Shown here: positions 25,505 through 37,576 of the stretch, one piece after another
Layout of the letters: each line of letters begins with the position of its first letter
Numbering within the stretch: position 1 is the first letter of the stretch
Source: Rhizophagus irregularis
Taxonomy: Eukaryota; Glomeromycota; Glomeromycetes; Glomerales; Glomeraceae
Assembly (NCBI RefSeq): GCF_026210795.1
Contig: NC_089434.1
Location: forward strand, 4,340,001-4,404,000
Reading direction: 5' to 3'
Length of the DNA stretch: 64,000 bases
The notes under the pieces: generated by a model
Databases searched by the model: none
The model's input: the letters and a program-made list of their open reading frames with translations, nothing else
Told to the model about the DNA's origin: nothing
Made by a program: the position numbers and the translations under genes

Positions 25505-27588
25505 ATGAACGTAGCACATTTAGAAATTCTTACTGTTTCAAACAACTTTCAATCTTCTCATATTAATTCTGCATCGCAGAGTATTTTCCATGATAATGTA
25601 AATTATGATTATTCTCAACAAACAGATTCTATTACCATCCCATCTCAATTATATTCTGAACATATGAATCAAAACGATTTATCAAATCAACAATATTCAA
25701 TCAATCAACAATTACTTAAAAGTATACCGATTCATCCAACCAAATTTTTTTATCAGCCGCCAAATGATCCTTTCAATTATCACATTAAATGTGAAAAAGT
25801 TTCTAACCAATCATTAAATAAGTCAATTAATAAACAATTAAAAGAAAATGAATATACGTTCTTTTATTTACAATTAAGTGACTATCAATCTTATCAGATA
25901 ACATGCGAAATGTTTACTCCTTCTTCGCCCTATAAAAAAATTGGATACGTTTTTTATAAAGTTTTTATACGATTTTTTTCCTTAGAAATAACGTATCATA
26001 ATAGGATACGGAAAAATGCACAATTCCGTATCACTAAAAATATGGTTTGGATACGGAATTTGCACGGAATTCATATGGAATTTACATGATTTGATCACTG
26101 ATTTTATCACGAAATTTATACGATTTGGTCACTGAATTTACTATTTGTATTACAGTTTACTATAATTATATTTACATAAATCTAATTTTACTTTATTAAA
26201 TTAAATAAAAAATAAAAAATAAACAAAATACAAATACATTATGAAAATTCCTCCTTATTAAAACCACCTATTGCAACCAAAATTATCTATAAGTTCAGGT
26301 TCATTTGGAGTCAAACAACCTAAAAAAAAACAAAAAAAGAAACATAAGAACGTCTAACTTAATTGGAAACAAAACCCCCCTTCATATAGTATCTGCAATC
26401 GTCCAAGTCACCAAAGGTCAGTATTCCTACAAAAAAAGAAAGAGAACTCCAGAATGTCTGACCTACATAAATGAAAAGAATTATGAAGCATCTGATGAAA
26501 AAGAAACCAAAACAACAAAATAAATCCAAAACTGACCTACAAAAAGAAGACTCTGAAGCAACAAAACCGAAACAACCTACAAAAAGAAAAGAATCTGAAC
26601 CCAACTTACAAAAAAAAAAAAGAAAATTTGAACTGACCTAAAAAAAGAAAAAAATCCTGAACAATCCTACAAAAAGGAAAGGACTCCCAAACTGATCTAC
26701 AAAAAAGAAAAAAGAAACTGAGTCTTCTCACAAAAAAAAATCTGCTGGCCTATGAAATAAAAAAAGAGATAAATATAAATAAAAAAGAAAGGGGAATAAA
26801 GAATAAATCAAAAAAAATATTTTTTTAAAAAGAGAGTAACGAAGTTAGGAAAGTTTATAAAAAATTTTTATTTTTCTAACTTTGACGTCCTCCCTTTAAA
26901 AAAAAAATTTTTTTTAAGAGGAAATAGAAATAGAAAGAAGAAAATTTTTTTTAAAAAAAAGAAGAGTGGGAATAAAAGAATAAAATCAAAAAAAAAATTT
27001 TTTTTTAAAGGAGAGAGTGATGAAAAAAAAAATTTAAAGTGAGGTACAAAAAAAATTTTTTTTTAAAAGGGGGGTGACGAAAAAAGAAGAAAAATTTAGA
27101 AAAAATAACAAAAATAAGACAAGAGAAAAGAGAAGGAAGGGAAAGACAGAAAGGAAGATCGGAAGATCAAACTCATCAAAGTAAGGGTTTATATAAAAAC
27201 AAAAAACGTATCATAACAAAACAATAAACAATCACGTGATCTCGTGTTATGATACGAGATTTTTGTAAAATTATTTTCTAAAAATATTAAGTTTAAAAAT
27301 TCCGTATACATTCCGTATGATTAATTTTTTCCGTATACATTTCGTATACATCAGTTTTTTTAAAAAATGTTCAAAAATGAATTGCTTATTAAATATACGG
27401 AATTTGTATACGGAATCTATAAAAACGTACATAAAATGTATACAAAACGTATCCTTTCCATATACATATTTCTTATAGGGTCGATTAATAATTATTTGAA
27501 TAAATATATTTATGGTATCGAAGTTGAACAGATACAAGAAGAACTTTCTATATTTACATCTTACATCTTATCACAAAGAAAATCTTAA
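25505..27588 (+). pseudogene. Small host gene split by a transposon
   Basis: The ATG at 25505 opens an Asn/Gln/Ser-rich protein ending its own sequence at TPSS (25927), after FFYLQLSDYQSYQITCEMF. The frame then enters the inserted element. After the element the same frame resumes at 27484 (INNYLNKYIYGIEVEQIQEE) and stops at 27586-27588. Removing 25928-27480 and one TCG target copy leaves 175 codons in one continuous frame. I recall related Gln/Asn-rich proteins in Rhizophagus with a C-terminal YxITCEMF/YQV-type segment, but the function is unknown. The perfect frame suggests a young insertion. As it stands the gene would yield a 194-residue protein with an element-encoded tail. Confidence 0.75.
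25928..27480. mobile_element. 1553-bp TIR element with 3-bp target duplication
   Basis: Ends are CCCTATAAAAAAATTGGATA and the complement of CCCTATAAGAAATATGTATA, both followed within 30 bp by GGATACGTTTT. Flanks are TCG (25925-25927 and 27481-27483). A 3-bp target copy and C-rich start fit CACTA/EnSpm-like or Harbinger-like elements; the assignment is inference. Both ends carry many CCGTAT/GTATACGGAAT words, like the subterminal repeats of CACTA elements. The interior (26290-27170) is a degenerate minisatellite of ACCTACAAAAAGAAAAGAA-type units plus purine-rich runs. The ORF at 26305-26523 is an artefact of this minisatellite. No transposase. Confidence 0.85.
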
Positions 27589-30201
27589 ATCCTATTTAAC
27601 ACAATACCTAAGTTATTATATACTTAATTAATTAATTTTGAATATTGTTATTAATTACACTATCTAATATAGAATTTTAATAGTTAATTTGTATAGTTAA
27701 TTTTGTCATTAGATTTAATCTTGAAAACATGTTCCATATATAAAATTAGTAATTTCATGTTATCACTTATCAAGTTAATAAAATAATAAAACCTTATATT
27801 GATTTTAATATTATTACTAATACCTAATGATCGCACTGATCTTAATAAAATGCTTGTTCTTATATAAAGAAGATCCAAAAATGGAAACTTTAAAACTTTA
27901 TTCGATAATCGTAGCCAAATAAATCTTTGGATTTTCAAATCTAATGTTACACCACAATAATTAACTTCGTTTCAGATCATCAGATATACCGTACTAACAT
28001 AACATGCACAACCTTATATACAGCACACTGTAACGCAAGTCATTTAAGTAATTTACGAACTGATCCACCATGGTTAACATTTACATTTTCATGTCACGTT
28101 AAAAATATTAGATACTCGAAATACCACTTTGATGGTGCCGATACTTGCAAAGTATAGTACGATACAGTACTATCAAAAATAATAGCTTATTAGTTTGGTC
28201 CTTTTAATTCTCTGTATCCTATTTCTATAGAGCCTGGTTAATTTTACCGTCAATTACTTCACCAACAATCACTTCAACGACAAATATTTCACCAATAGGG
28301 TGGTCATTTTGCAATAAATGTTTTATTGACTATCATTTTATTGACAGTTCATTTCGCGATAAACGTTTCATTGACCTTGACAGTTCATTTTGCTCATTTT
28401 AAAGAAAAGTAAATTACCTTTTTTTTGTTTTTGCCAGCTAAAATTACTATAAATGATATGCGATAATAATAAAAATTTGAAGCTATAATAATCACCAAAT
28501 TAGAACCATGTTAAAAAAAGAACAATTTTTGTATTTTTATACGAAAGTATATTTAATTTATATTTAATTTCATAATATTTATAAATTATATATCAGTGAG
28601 ATTGCCGTCAGCAAAATGCTTATCGATGAAATGGCTATCGATGATATGATTGTTGATGAGTTAAATGCGTCCCTTTCTGTAGCGGTTATTTTAAAGTAAT
28701 TTTTTTTATATGATTATATGTATTTGTACTTAAAAACTTTACTAATAGATTTTGAAGAAAATGTGTTTTTATCATGTGTCTATCTTTATCTACTACATTT
28801 TCGAAGTTAGTACTTTTCAAAAAAATCTTAACCAGTTAATATTAAATTTTTTTTTAGTTGCAAATAATATTATACTCACATATTAGTTGTATTTCATTAG
28901 TCTCGTTATTACTTATTACAGTTGTACGGGTCACATTAAACTGGACATTTTCCTGAAACATCCAATTTCCTGAATTCTTATTTCCCAAATCTTCTGAAAT
29001 TCGATTTACTGCCAATATTCTGAATCCTAATATCTCGAATTACAATATCATGAATCCTGAATTTGCATAAATTGCTGTTTGTTAAACAATAATTAAAGTG
29101 AGGCATTCTAGATTTCTAGTTGAATGATAACTGTTCATTCTGTGTTTGTTTCGTGAATGCATTTTTGTATAAAGTGAACTTCAATAATAAAGTTAAAAAA
29201 TTTGGGAAGAATGTGCTGAGATCAAATTTACAAAAAAAAACACTTCTGTATGTCAAGAAAATTAATTCATAACTTAAAAATTATATTAAAAATTATGCCA
29301 AGAAATTTTTTTTCCGAAGTACAAACATCAAATTAATTTTAATTTCTTTTTCCTTTGATAATGAATAAAAAAAAAATACTTGTATTATTTAGAAAAACTA
29401 GACAAATTTTTTTTATTTTACTTAGCAAAACGATTGATCACGTGATATTAGTAAGATATTTTCCAGTAATATCCCTCAATTTTATCACCTAATCATTACT
29501 TAGTGAAATGAGTCCCGATTAGCCTATATGTTATTTCATACAATATATGAGCATCAATTATGACATATACACGTTAATTTTCTTATATTTTAATAGTTTT
29601 TTTTGTTTTATTCATGCTTTTATTTATTAATTTATTCATTCGTTTATTGTTTGCTCATTTATTTATTTATTAATTAATTTGTTTGTTTATTATCAAAAAT
29701 TTCTCAATTTTTACATATAAAAAAATAAATATTGAAAAAATAAAGTATCAGAAAATTAAAAATCACATGATATGAGGTGGGTTGCCAAATATTAATAGCC
29801 TTATATTATTATTTTGATAATTTATATCTCATAATTAGAAAAGTTATAAAAAGATTTATTTAAATTACAAACTAAGAAACTTGTAAAATATTTTACTACT
29901 CTAGTCTTAGTGTTTAAATAATTCTAAGTATAATAAAAAAGTGAATATAAATACATAATCTAAAAAAAAAAGAATTATTTAAATTACAAACTAAGAAACT
30001 TGTAAAACATTTTACTACTCTAGCCTTAGTGTTTAAATAAATCTAAAAGAATAAAATAAAGAGCAATTTTTGTTGAATACATGATATTCAAATATCACTT
30101 AAAAAAAGACTATAAATCATTTTAAAACACATATAATTGGTTAATTTTCATCTGTTTTAATATAATAAAATAAAATTAATTTTGTATAAATAATTGCAAG
30201 A
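27589..30201. other. Intergenic with small repeats
   Basis: No gene seen. 28245-28680 is a weak foldback built of iterated words such as TTTCACCAATA, TTTCATTGAC and TTATCGATGAAATGG. 28940-29060 repeats CCTGAA/TTCTGAAT phrases. 29846-29950 and 29960-30065 are a near-identical tandem duplication of about 110 bp (AAATTACAAACTAAGAAACT...), just downstream of the kinase gene. Confidence 0.5.
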
Positions 30202-33200
30202 TTAAATTTTATATGTACTATATTGCATACCTAATGACTTCAAGTCTTTAATCATATAATCATTCAAATTTTCACTTACTAGCATTTCATTTACTTCTTC
30301 ATTAGCTTGTAAATCTTCGCTTTCAAGAATTTCATTCAAGTTTTCACTAGTATTTTCAACTGCTTTAATATCTAAATAATCAAATAAATAATTCATTTTC
30401 ACATAAATAATTTGCAAGATTAATATTTTATATATTATAGTATATACCTAATATTCTCAAATCTTTAACCGCACAATCATTCAAATTTTCACTTTCAAGA
30501 ATTTCATTCAATTTTTTACTAGTAAAATCAAGTAAGCGACTTGTATAATATGCTTGTGAATGAGCTTCAATAGCAAGATTGCTATGCTGCCCAATTGGAG
30601 CATTTATAAATTCCATAATGTTGCTTTTTAATTCATCATCATCAGGACGACGGTAAATCCAATCCTTAATAACTTTTTTCACTTCTGAAGTAGATGGCCT
30701 TTTTAATGGATCTTCATTCCAACATTTTTTCATTAAATTTACATAACATTGTGGAGTATTTTCAATAATTTCAGGACGTTCACCTTTACAAATACTTAAA
30801 CTAAGTTGAATATCATGTGCTCTATTATTAAATGGTGGTACCCCAGATGTAAATTCCCACATAATCATAGAAAAACTATATATATCACTAGCTGGAGTGT
30901 AAAATTTGCCTCTTAAAACTTCAGGAGCCATAAATGGTATAACACCATAAATATCATACTTTTTCAAAAACGATTTTACAGGTTGACATAATCCTAAGTC
31001 ACTAATATAAATTTTATCCTTATTCTTATCATTATGATTTAAAATATTACCATCATGAAAATCACAATGAATAAGTTTTTCTCCATGTATCTTACTAAGT
31101 CCAGAAATAATATTGTACAACATATATAATTTTTGATTCCAATTAATTTCGACTATTCTTGTTAAATTTTCTCTTAAATTACCTTTATTTGCATACTCCA
31201 TTACTACCTTATATTTTGAAGTATTTGGATCTTCTGTGAATCCATAAACATTTATAATATCACCTGAAGATAAAACACTTGCATGATATTTCCACTATAA
31301 AAAATAATAATTATTATTATATACAAATAAATTTTAATTTAAATTAATAATAGAAAATAATATACTATCATACTTCTTTTAAAAATTCATTTAAATTTTC
31401 ATTTAAATTTTCATTTAAATTCTTGGGACATTTAAGAATTACTTCTTTATCTCCATTATCCTCTAACCAAGTAGCTTTGTATATAATACCAAATCCTCCT
31501 TCATTAAGATATTCAACATTTTTAAATTTGTTATGAGGAAACCATTTTAATCTATTTTTAACAATAAAATCATCCAAAATTGCATTTCCACTTTTTCCAA
31601 ATCTATAAATTTAAATAATTAAAATTATATTGTATATTGTATTATAATTTATACAAAATAATTTATTACTTACTCTAAAATTTAAATAGGAATTTAATGT
31701 AATATAAGTCTTAGTTTTTGGATAAATACATATAATAATCTATAATTTACAACTTACCAACTAAAGTAACAGATATTTTAAATGAAAGAATTAAATTAAC
31801 AAATAAATATTATATAAAATATATAACAATAGGAATACTTACAAGCTAGATCATAAATAATTTTTTAAATAAAGAAGTTAGATAGTTTAAATTATATGTA
31901 AATATTATAACAATAAGTAATAATAGAATTAAATAAATAACTTATAACTTACGATCTATTAAATAAATAAAGAAATTAGATAGTTTAAATTATATGTAAA
32001 TATTATAACAATAAGTAATAATAGAATTAAATAAATAACTTAAGACTTACCAACTAAAATAAATTACAAAATAATTTTTTAAATAAAGAAATTAGATAGT
32101 TTAAATTATATGTAAATATTATAACAATAAGTAATAATAGAATTAAATAAATAACTTACTCCCTATATTATTTAATAATTTTTTAAATAAAGAAATTAGA
32201 TAGTTTAAATTATATGTAAATATTATAACAATAAGTAATAATAAAATTAAATAAATAACTTACCATCTATAAAATAATTTTTTAAATAAAGAAATTAGAT
32301 AGTTTAAATTATATGTAAATATTATAACAATAAGTAATAATAGAATTAAATAAATAACTTATAACTTACGATCTATTAAATAAATAAAGAAATTAGATAG
32401 TTTAAATTATATGTAAATATTATAACAATAAGTAATAATAGAATTAAATAAATAACTTACCATCTATAAAATAATTTTTTAAATAAAGAAATTAGATAGT
32501 TTAAATTATATGTAAATATTATAACAATAAGTAATAATAGAATTAAATAAATAACTTACACCCTATGTTATTTAATAATTTTTTAAATAAAGAAATTAGA
32601 TAGTTTAAATTATATGTAAATATTATAACAATAAGTAATAATAGAATTAAATAAATAACTTACCATCTATAAAATAATTTTTTAAATAAAGAAATTAGAT
32701 AGTTTAAATTATATGTAAATATTATAACAATAAGTAATAATAGAATTAAATAAATAACTTACACCCTATGTTATTTAATAATTTTTTAAATAAAGAAATT
32801 AGATAGTTTAAATTATATGTAAATATTATAACAATAAGTAATAATAGAATTAAATAAATAACTTACCATCTATAAAATAATTTTTTAAATAAAGAAATTA
32901 GATAGTTTAAATTATATGTAAATATTATAACAATAAGTAATAATAGAATTAAATAAATAACTTATAACTTACAATCTATTAAATAAATAAAGAAATTAGA
33001 TAGTTTAAATTATATGTAAATATTATAACAATAAGTAATAATAGAATTAAATAAATAACTTACTCCCTATATTATTTAATAATTTTTTAAATAAAGAAAT
33101 TAAGGAAAGTAGTTTAAATTATATGTAAATATTATAACAATAAGTAATAATAGAATTAAATAAATAACTTACTCCCTATATTATTTAATAATTTTTAAAT

Positions 33201-34449
33201 AAGAAATTCGATAGTTTAAATTATATGTAAATATTATAACAATAAGTAATAATAGAATTAAATAAATAACTTAAGGCTACCAACTAAAATAAAATTTTAA
33301 AATAATTTTAAATAAGAAAGTTAGATAGTTTAAATTATATGTAAATATTATAACAATAAGTAATAATAGATTAAATAAATAACTTATAACTTACGATCTA
33401 TTAAATAAATAAAGAAATTAGATAGTTTAAATTATATGTAAATATTATAACAATAGTAATAATAGAATTAAATAAATAACTTAAGACTTACCAACTAAAA
33501 TAAATTACAAAAATAATTTTTAAATAAAAGTGAATGATAGTTTAAAATTATATGCTAAATATTTATAACAATAAGTAATAATAGAATTAAATAAATAACT
33601 TACACCTATATTATTTAATATAGATATCATATAACTTACACCCTGTAGTATTATTAATTATTAATTAGTTAGATATAAGATAATATAAAAGTATTTACTG
33701 TAAATTATATATATATTACTTACAATCTAGTTATTTAAATTAAGTATAATTAGTTGAATTATGTAAAATATTGAACAAATAAATATAATATATATATTGT
33801 AACTTACCATCTGTAATATAATTAATTATTATATAGTTATTTAAATAAAGAATTTAAGAACTTAGTTATTTGAATAATATGTAGAATAAGATAACTTACC
33901 AACTACAGTATTATTAATCATTAAATAAATTATTTTGTTATATAGAATACAATAAAAATAATAAGTAATTCATTATATTAACTTACAAGCTAAATATTTA
34001 ATAATTTTTATATAATATAGTTAGTTTAAATTATATTTGTAGTATTTGAGTTGTTTATAAATAAAAACTTAATACTTCATCTTGTTTGATATACCTTTAG
34101 ATTCCTTGGTATCACTTCCTTCAAATTCCTCAATATTACTTCTTTCAAATTCTTCAGTGCCACTTCCCTCAAATTCTCCAGTGCTACGTTCTTCAAATTC
34201 TTCTATATTACTGGAAACTAGTTTTGTTATATTGCAAATTTGGTTTAATTATGATTACAGTATTTACAATTAAATTATAAAATTCTTAATATTTCAACTT
34301 TGTTTTGTGTATTACATTTACCTTCAGATTCTTTGGTATTACACGAAACTAGTTTTATTATATTGCAAGTTTGTTTTAAAATTTGAATAATTCTAATTTA
34401 TATTACTATTCATGTTATATACTTTACCTTTATCAATACATTGACTCAT
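30202..34449 (-). CDS. TKL-like protein kinase with a chain of 3-nt microexons
   Basis: Proposed model, minus strand: exon 1 34428-34449 (ATG), exon 2 34322-34348, exon 3 34095-34217 (repeats like EEFEGSGTEEFERS), then 23 exons of 3 nt and one of 1 nt (31674), then 31374-31602, 30448-31294 and 30202-30371. The sum is 1488 nt, 495 residues plus stop, all phases consistent. The kinase domain has Gly-loop NEGGFGIIY, VILK lysine, IHCDFHDGN (HCD in place of HRD), SDLGL (DLG for DFG), MAPE and SDIYSFSMIMWEF. It ends in a Glu/Asn-rich tail with ESENLND repeats. The kinase part is a family I know from Rhizophagus. Substrates are unknown. The kinase exons are secure (0.9); the microexon chain is inferred from splice signals and phase. 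If it is not spliced this way, the gene would start elsewhere. Confidence 0.7.
31674..33989 (-). repeat. Tandem intron/microexon array
   Basis: A roughly 84-114 bp unit is repeated more than 20 times. On the minus strand each unit is GTAAGT + AT-rich body + TAG + 3 nt. The 3-nt segments, in transcript order, start at 33989 and are CTT, TTG, ATG, ATT, GGT, TTG, ATC, TTG, GGA, GGA, ATT, ATG, GGT, ATG, GGT, ATG, ATC, ATG, GGA, TTG, ATC, CTT, TTG (31760), then a single A at 31674. The core from 31850 to 33600 is highly uniform; the outer units are diverged. One extra unit near 33604 has 2 nt and sits only 37 nt from its neighbour, too close for an intron, and is taken as skipped. The unit ending at 33281 has a damaged donor (GTAGCC). 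Confidence 0.8.
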
Positions 34450-35727
34450 TATACCAAAATTCTCCCTAATTGTAAAAGATAAAGTAAATATCTTATTTTC
34501 TTTTTTTATTATTATTAAACGCCTTTATTAGTATAAATATGGTAACAATATTTATGCAAAATACATTATGTGCAAAAATGGTGATCACAAGTACAAGTAT
34601 TGCATCATTGCAAACAAACCAGAATGTTGATCAATTAATCATTTCATCTTAAGCAATTATTAAGCACCAATGAAATAATTATCATTCATTTTTATATAAA
34701 ATTAGTTAGTTTACTTATTTTTATTTTTATTGTATTATTTTATTATATTGTTTTTAAATAAATTACAGCACTTTGAAACAAAAAAAAAAATCAACAATTC
34801 CTTTCAATAATTATTAACTTTTTTCAAAATGTAATTTTATTAAATTATAAATAGTTTTATAATGTTAGACATTAAAATAAATAATTTAATTTATGATTTG
34901 CCAACCATAGAATACATCTATGTAATAAAACAATAACCTGATGCTTCTCACTATTAAAAAGTTTTGAAATAAAATATAAAGTTATAAAAAAAAAGCATTC
35001 CAATTAAAGTGCATAATTATGGTATCACATGAATTTCAGCCACCTCCTTTTTACAAATATAAGATCATATTTCCTAATGGCTAAATTTTTGCAATTTTCC
35101 AAATTTAATTAGTAATCAGCAAAATTTTGTTCTGTATTACACTTATCATTTTATGTCACTATGGTGAAATTATGAATTTTTTAATTATCAAAATTTATAT
35201 TAATAAATGCTTGACAATCAGGCTAAATTAAGTTATATAGGTGAAAATTTTTGAGTAATGCTAGGGTCATCCACCCATACGATCAACTGGCATTTATATT
35301 TATATTTTTTTTTTGAAAAAAATTGTGAGATAGAAATAATGCTAGAGGCTGTGAATACCTGATTTTTGATTACTAAAGCTAATATTTTTTTTTTCTTTTT
35401 AAATTTTTTCTTCTTTTCTTTAATATTGCTTAACCATTATTTTTTTTTTATAAAAAAAAGTAATTAAATTTTTTCTTCTTAGATCCAGTTGGAAATCTAC
35501 ATATAAGCATACTGAATTGAATCAATAGACACTGAATTTTTATCTTCTTTTTTAATGATAATTGATTATTAATTAATTTTTTTCTAAAAAAAATTTTTTT
35601 ATCATTCTAAACAATAATGATCTAAACAATCAAATTCCTGTATATGTGATTATTTATATACATATGACCAATAATATTGGTAAAACTAATTAATTTGCAG
35701 ATGAAAAATAATTTTATCAACAATAAC
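34450..35727. other. Intergenic, 5' flank of the kinase gene
   Basis: AT-rich, no gene. It should contain the promoter of the minus-strand kinase gene; no specific site recognised. Long T runs are at 35300-35600. Confidence 0.45.
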
Positions 35728-35884
35728 TACAGTCAACTCTCTTTATAGTCACACATTTGGAACAGTCCATATTTGGTGATTATAAAGAGATGTGACTATA
35801 TAAAGAATTTCTTATATTTGTATATCATAATTCTGGCCAAAAATTAACATAATTTTAGCCAGAATTATACTTAAAACTTTATTG

Positions 35885-36335
35885 TATCGTAACTTCGCCA
35901 ATATTAATCGTAGAGAGATGATCTTACCGCCATTTGATTCGTCTTGATGAGACGGTTCTAATGGTATAAAATACGTCGAAATCCAATCACTAGATTAATT
36001 TCCGAAATTAAAAAAATATTAATGGTTTTTGTGTAATAACTCTGTCAATATTGATCCTAGAAAGACGATCTTACTACCATTCGATTCGTCTTGATGAGAC
36101 GAATCTAATGGCATAAGATACATCGAAATCCAATCACTAGATCAATTTCCGAAATAAAAAATATTAAATGGTTTTTAAGTAATTACTCCGTCAATATTGA
36201 TCACAGAGAGATGAGCTTACCATCATTCGATTCGTCTCGATGAGGCGATTCCAACGAGCTATAAATCGTCATTTTACAATCACTAGGTACCGAGAAATCT
36301 AGCAAAATGTTAATGGCGCAGTAAACGTAAATCAA
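35885..36335. repeat. Three tandem copies of a palindrome-bearing unit
   Basis: Units of about 145-150 bp each contain AATATTGATC-like text, GAGATGATCTTAC, a palindrome (CATTCGATTCGTCTTGATG followed by AGACGAATCTAATGG at about 36078-36112), ATCGAAATCCAATCACTAGA and TTTCCGAAAT. A fourth unit begins near 36330 and is interrupted by the retroposon, resuming at 37667. The same palindrome is nested in the hAT-like element at 19.7-19.9 kb. Confidence 0.75.
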
Positions 36336-36428
36336 GAAATATTATAATGCCGATGTTTAACATTTTGTTGAATAACTCGTCAGTCAGTGATCGGAAAAGG
36401 ATAAAACTACCACTAGGGTTGGTCACCC

Positions 36429-36495
36429 TATCTCGGTGGTTAATCACTGAGACCCTCATTAAGCCTGAGTATGGTGAGGTCGCAGGTTCGATTCC
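36429..36495 (+). promoter_or_regulatory. Putative RNA polymerase III A and B boxes
   Basis: TATCTCGGTGGTTAATC resembles an A box; GGTTCGATTCC at 36485-36495 is a consensus B box. Spacing of about 56 bp suits an internal Pol III promoter. A second B box lies at 36883-36893. Confidence 0.55.
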
Positions 36496-37332
36496 CTTGA
36501 CCACGGAAATAAAAAAGAATTTTACTGCGGACGCTACAACCAATAGCGTGAAGGTACAGGGATTAGTGTAGTTGGACTGCATCATGGTGAATTAGTGTGT
36601 ACGGTTAGGCCGCACATTTCAACTAAGGGTCATAGTGTCCTTCTAACGTTCCCTATGAGGCCATTGGCATGTGCGCAGTCCTGTCCTTAAGGTCACTACT
36701 ATACCTTGGGGGGACTTCCTGTCTGGGTGGTCACTCCACGATACCACTTGAAGTCAGTAATGGCTAGATGGTCGTCCTAGATGGTAAAGCTGAGAGTGCA
36801 ATGTTTTAGTGGTAGTTAGACCTTCTGTTAGGTCTTAGACCAACCAAGGTGTTCGTGCACAGAACAAGTAGCATGGTTATGGGGTTCGATTCCTATTCCT
36901 TGGGTCCTGGTTGGTGATCCCTGATGGTTGATACCCACCATAAGGGGTGATCCTAGACAGATGCCTGCTACTTCCTGTCCAAATGGTCACTACAAAGTAT
37001 ACCACTTGGGTAAACAACTGTACTATCGGTGCTAGGTAATCGTGGGCTGTAGTGGCCTTTAAGTGAGACTTAGTACCTAAAATGGTGGTATGGAAGGGTA
37101 CTAAATGGTTGATGTTACCTGTCGAAAGTCCTCCATGAAAGTAGGTGCTCTCTAAAGGTCGTAAAATAAATTGAGTACCAGTATCATGCAATGGGTATAG
37201 GATGAGTAGGCGGCGTGTACCTAGCTTCAGATCAGCCTAAAGTGGCCCGATGGGGGATGTCTTCTCTAGTGGTGCTGTTACCTGAGGAATTAAGTACTCG
37301 GTATAATGGTTGCCCAATGAAGATGATAGGAC

Positions 37333-37576
37333 TAAGGTTGCTTGTCTAAACCTCTTCAAAATCCTACGATTAGTTTCGTCAAAATTTTACTATAGATTTA
37401 TTATAGTTTCAGCAGAGTTTTGGCAGTTTCGGCATTTATAATAAGTTTCGGCAGTTTCACCTTTTTCCAAAGTTTCGCCAGTTTTTTAATATAACTTTAA
37501 TATAGTTTCGGCAGAATTTTGCTTTTTGGCGAAATGCCATCTTGCCTAAACCCCTAGGTTTCGGCAAGCAACCTTA
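37333..37576. mobile_element. 244-bp hAT-like MITE
   Basis: Exact 8-bp duplication GATAGGAC (37325-37332 and 37577-37584). Ends are TAAGGTTGCTTG and its complement. The interior is almost entirely iterations of TTTCGGCAGTTT / TTTCGCCAG / TTTGGCGAAA with T-rich spacers. It lies inside the tRNA-like retroposon, making it the youngest layer of this nest. Confidence 0.85.

Noticed and set aside
26305-26604. Lys/Thr-rich ORFs in the 1553-bp element
   Set aside because: They read through a degenerate CTACAAAAAGAAAAG minisatellite; no evidence of a real protein.
33604-33605. A 2-nt microexon in the array
   Set aside because: It lies 37 nt from the neighbouring unit, too short for an intron, and would break the frame. 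It is treated as skipped or a sequence error.
31838-33645. CRISPR-like array of regular repeats
   Set aside because: The window is eukaryotic, the repeated part is about 100 bp and the variable part only 3 nt, and each junction is a splice-site pair rather than a spacer.
36429-36500. Functional tRNA gene
   Set aside because: A and B boxes are present but I cannot form a proper acceptor stem and anticodon arm. The unit is the head of a 1.2-kb retroposon.
36310-37191. Short ORFs on both strands of the GC-rich island
   Set aside because: They cross the retroposon and its target duplication, have no family features, and arise because the island is less AT-rich.
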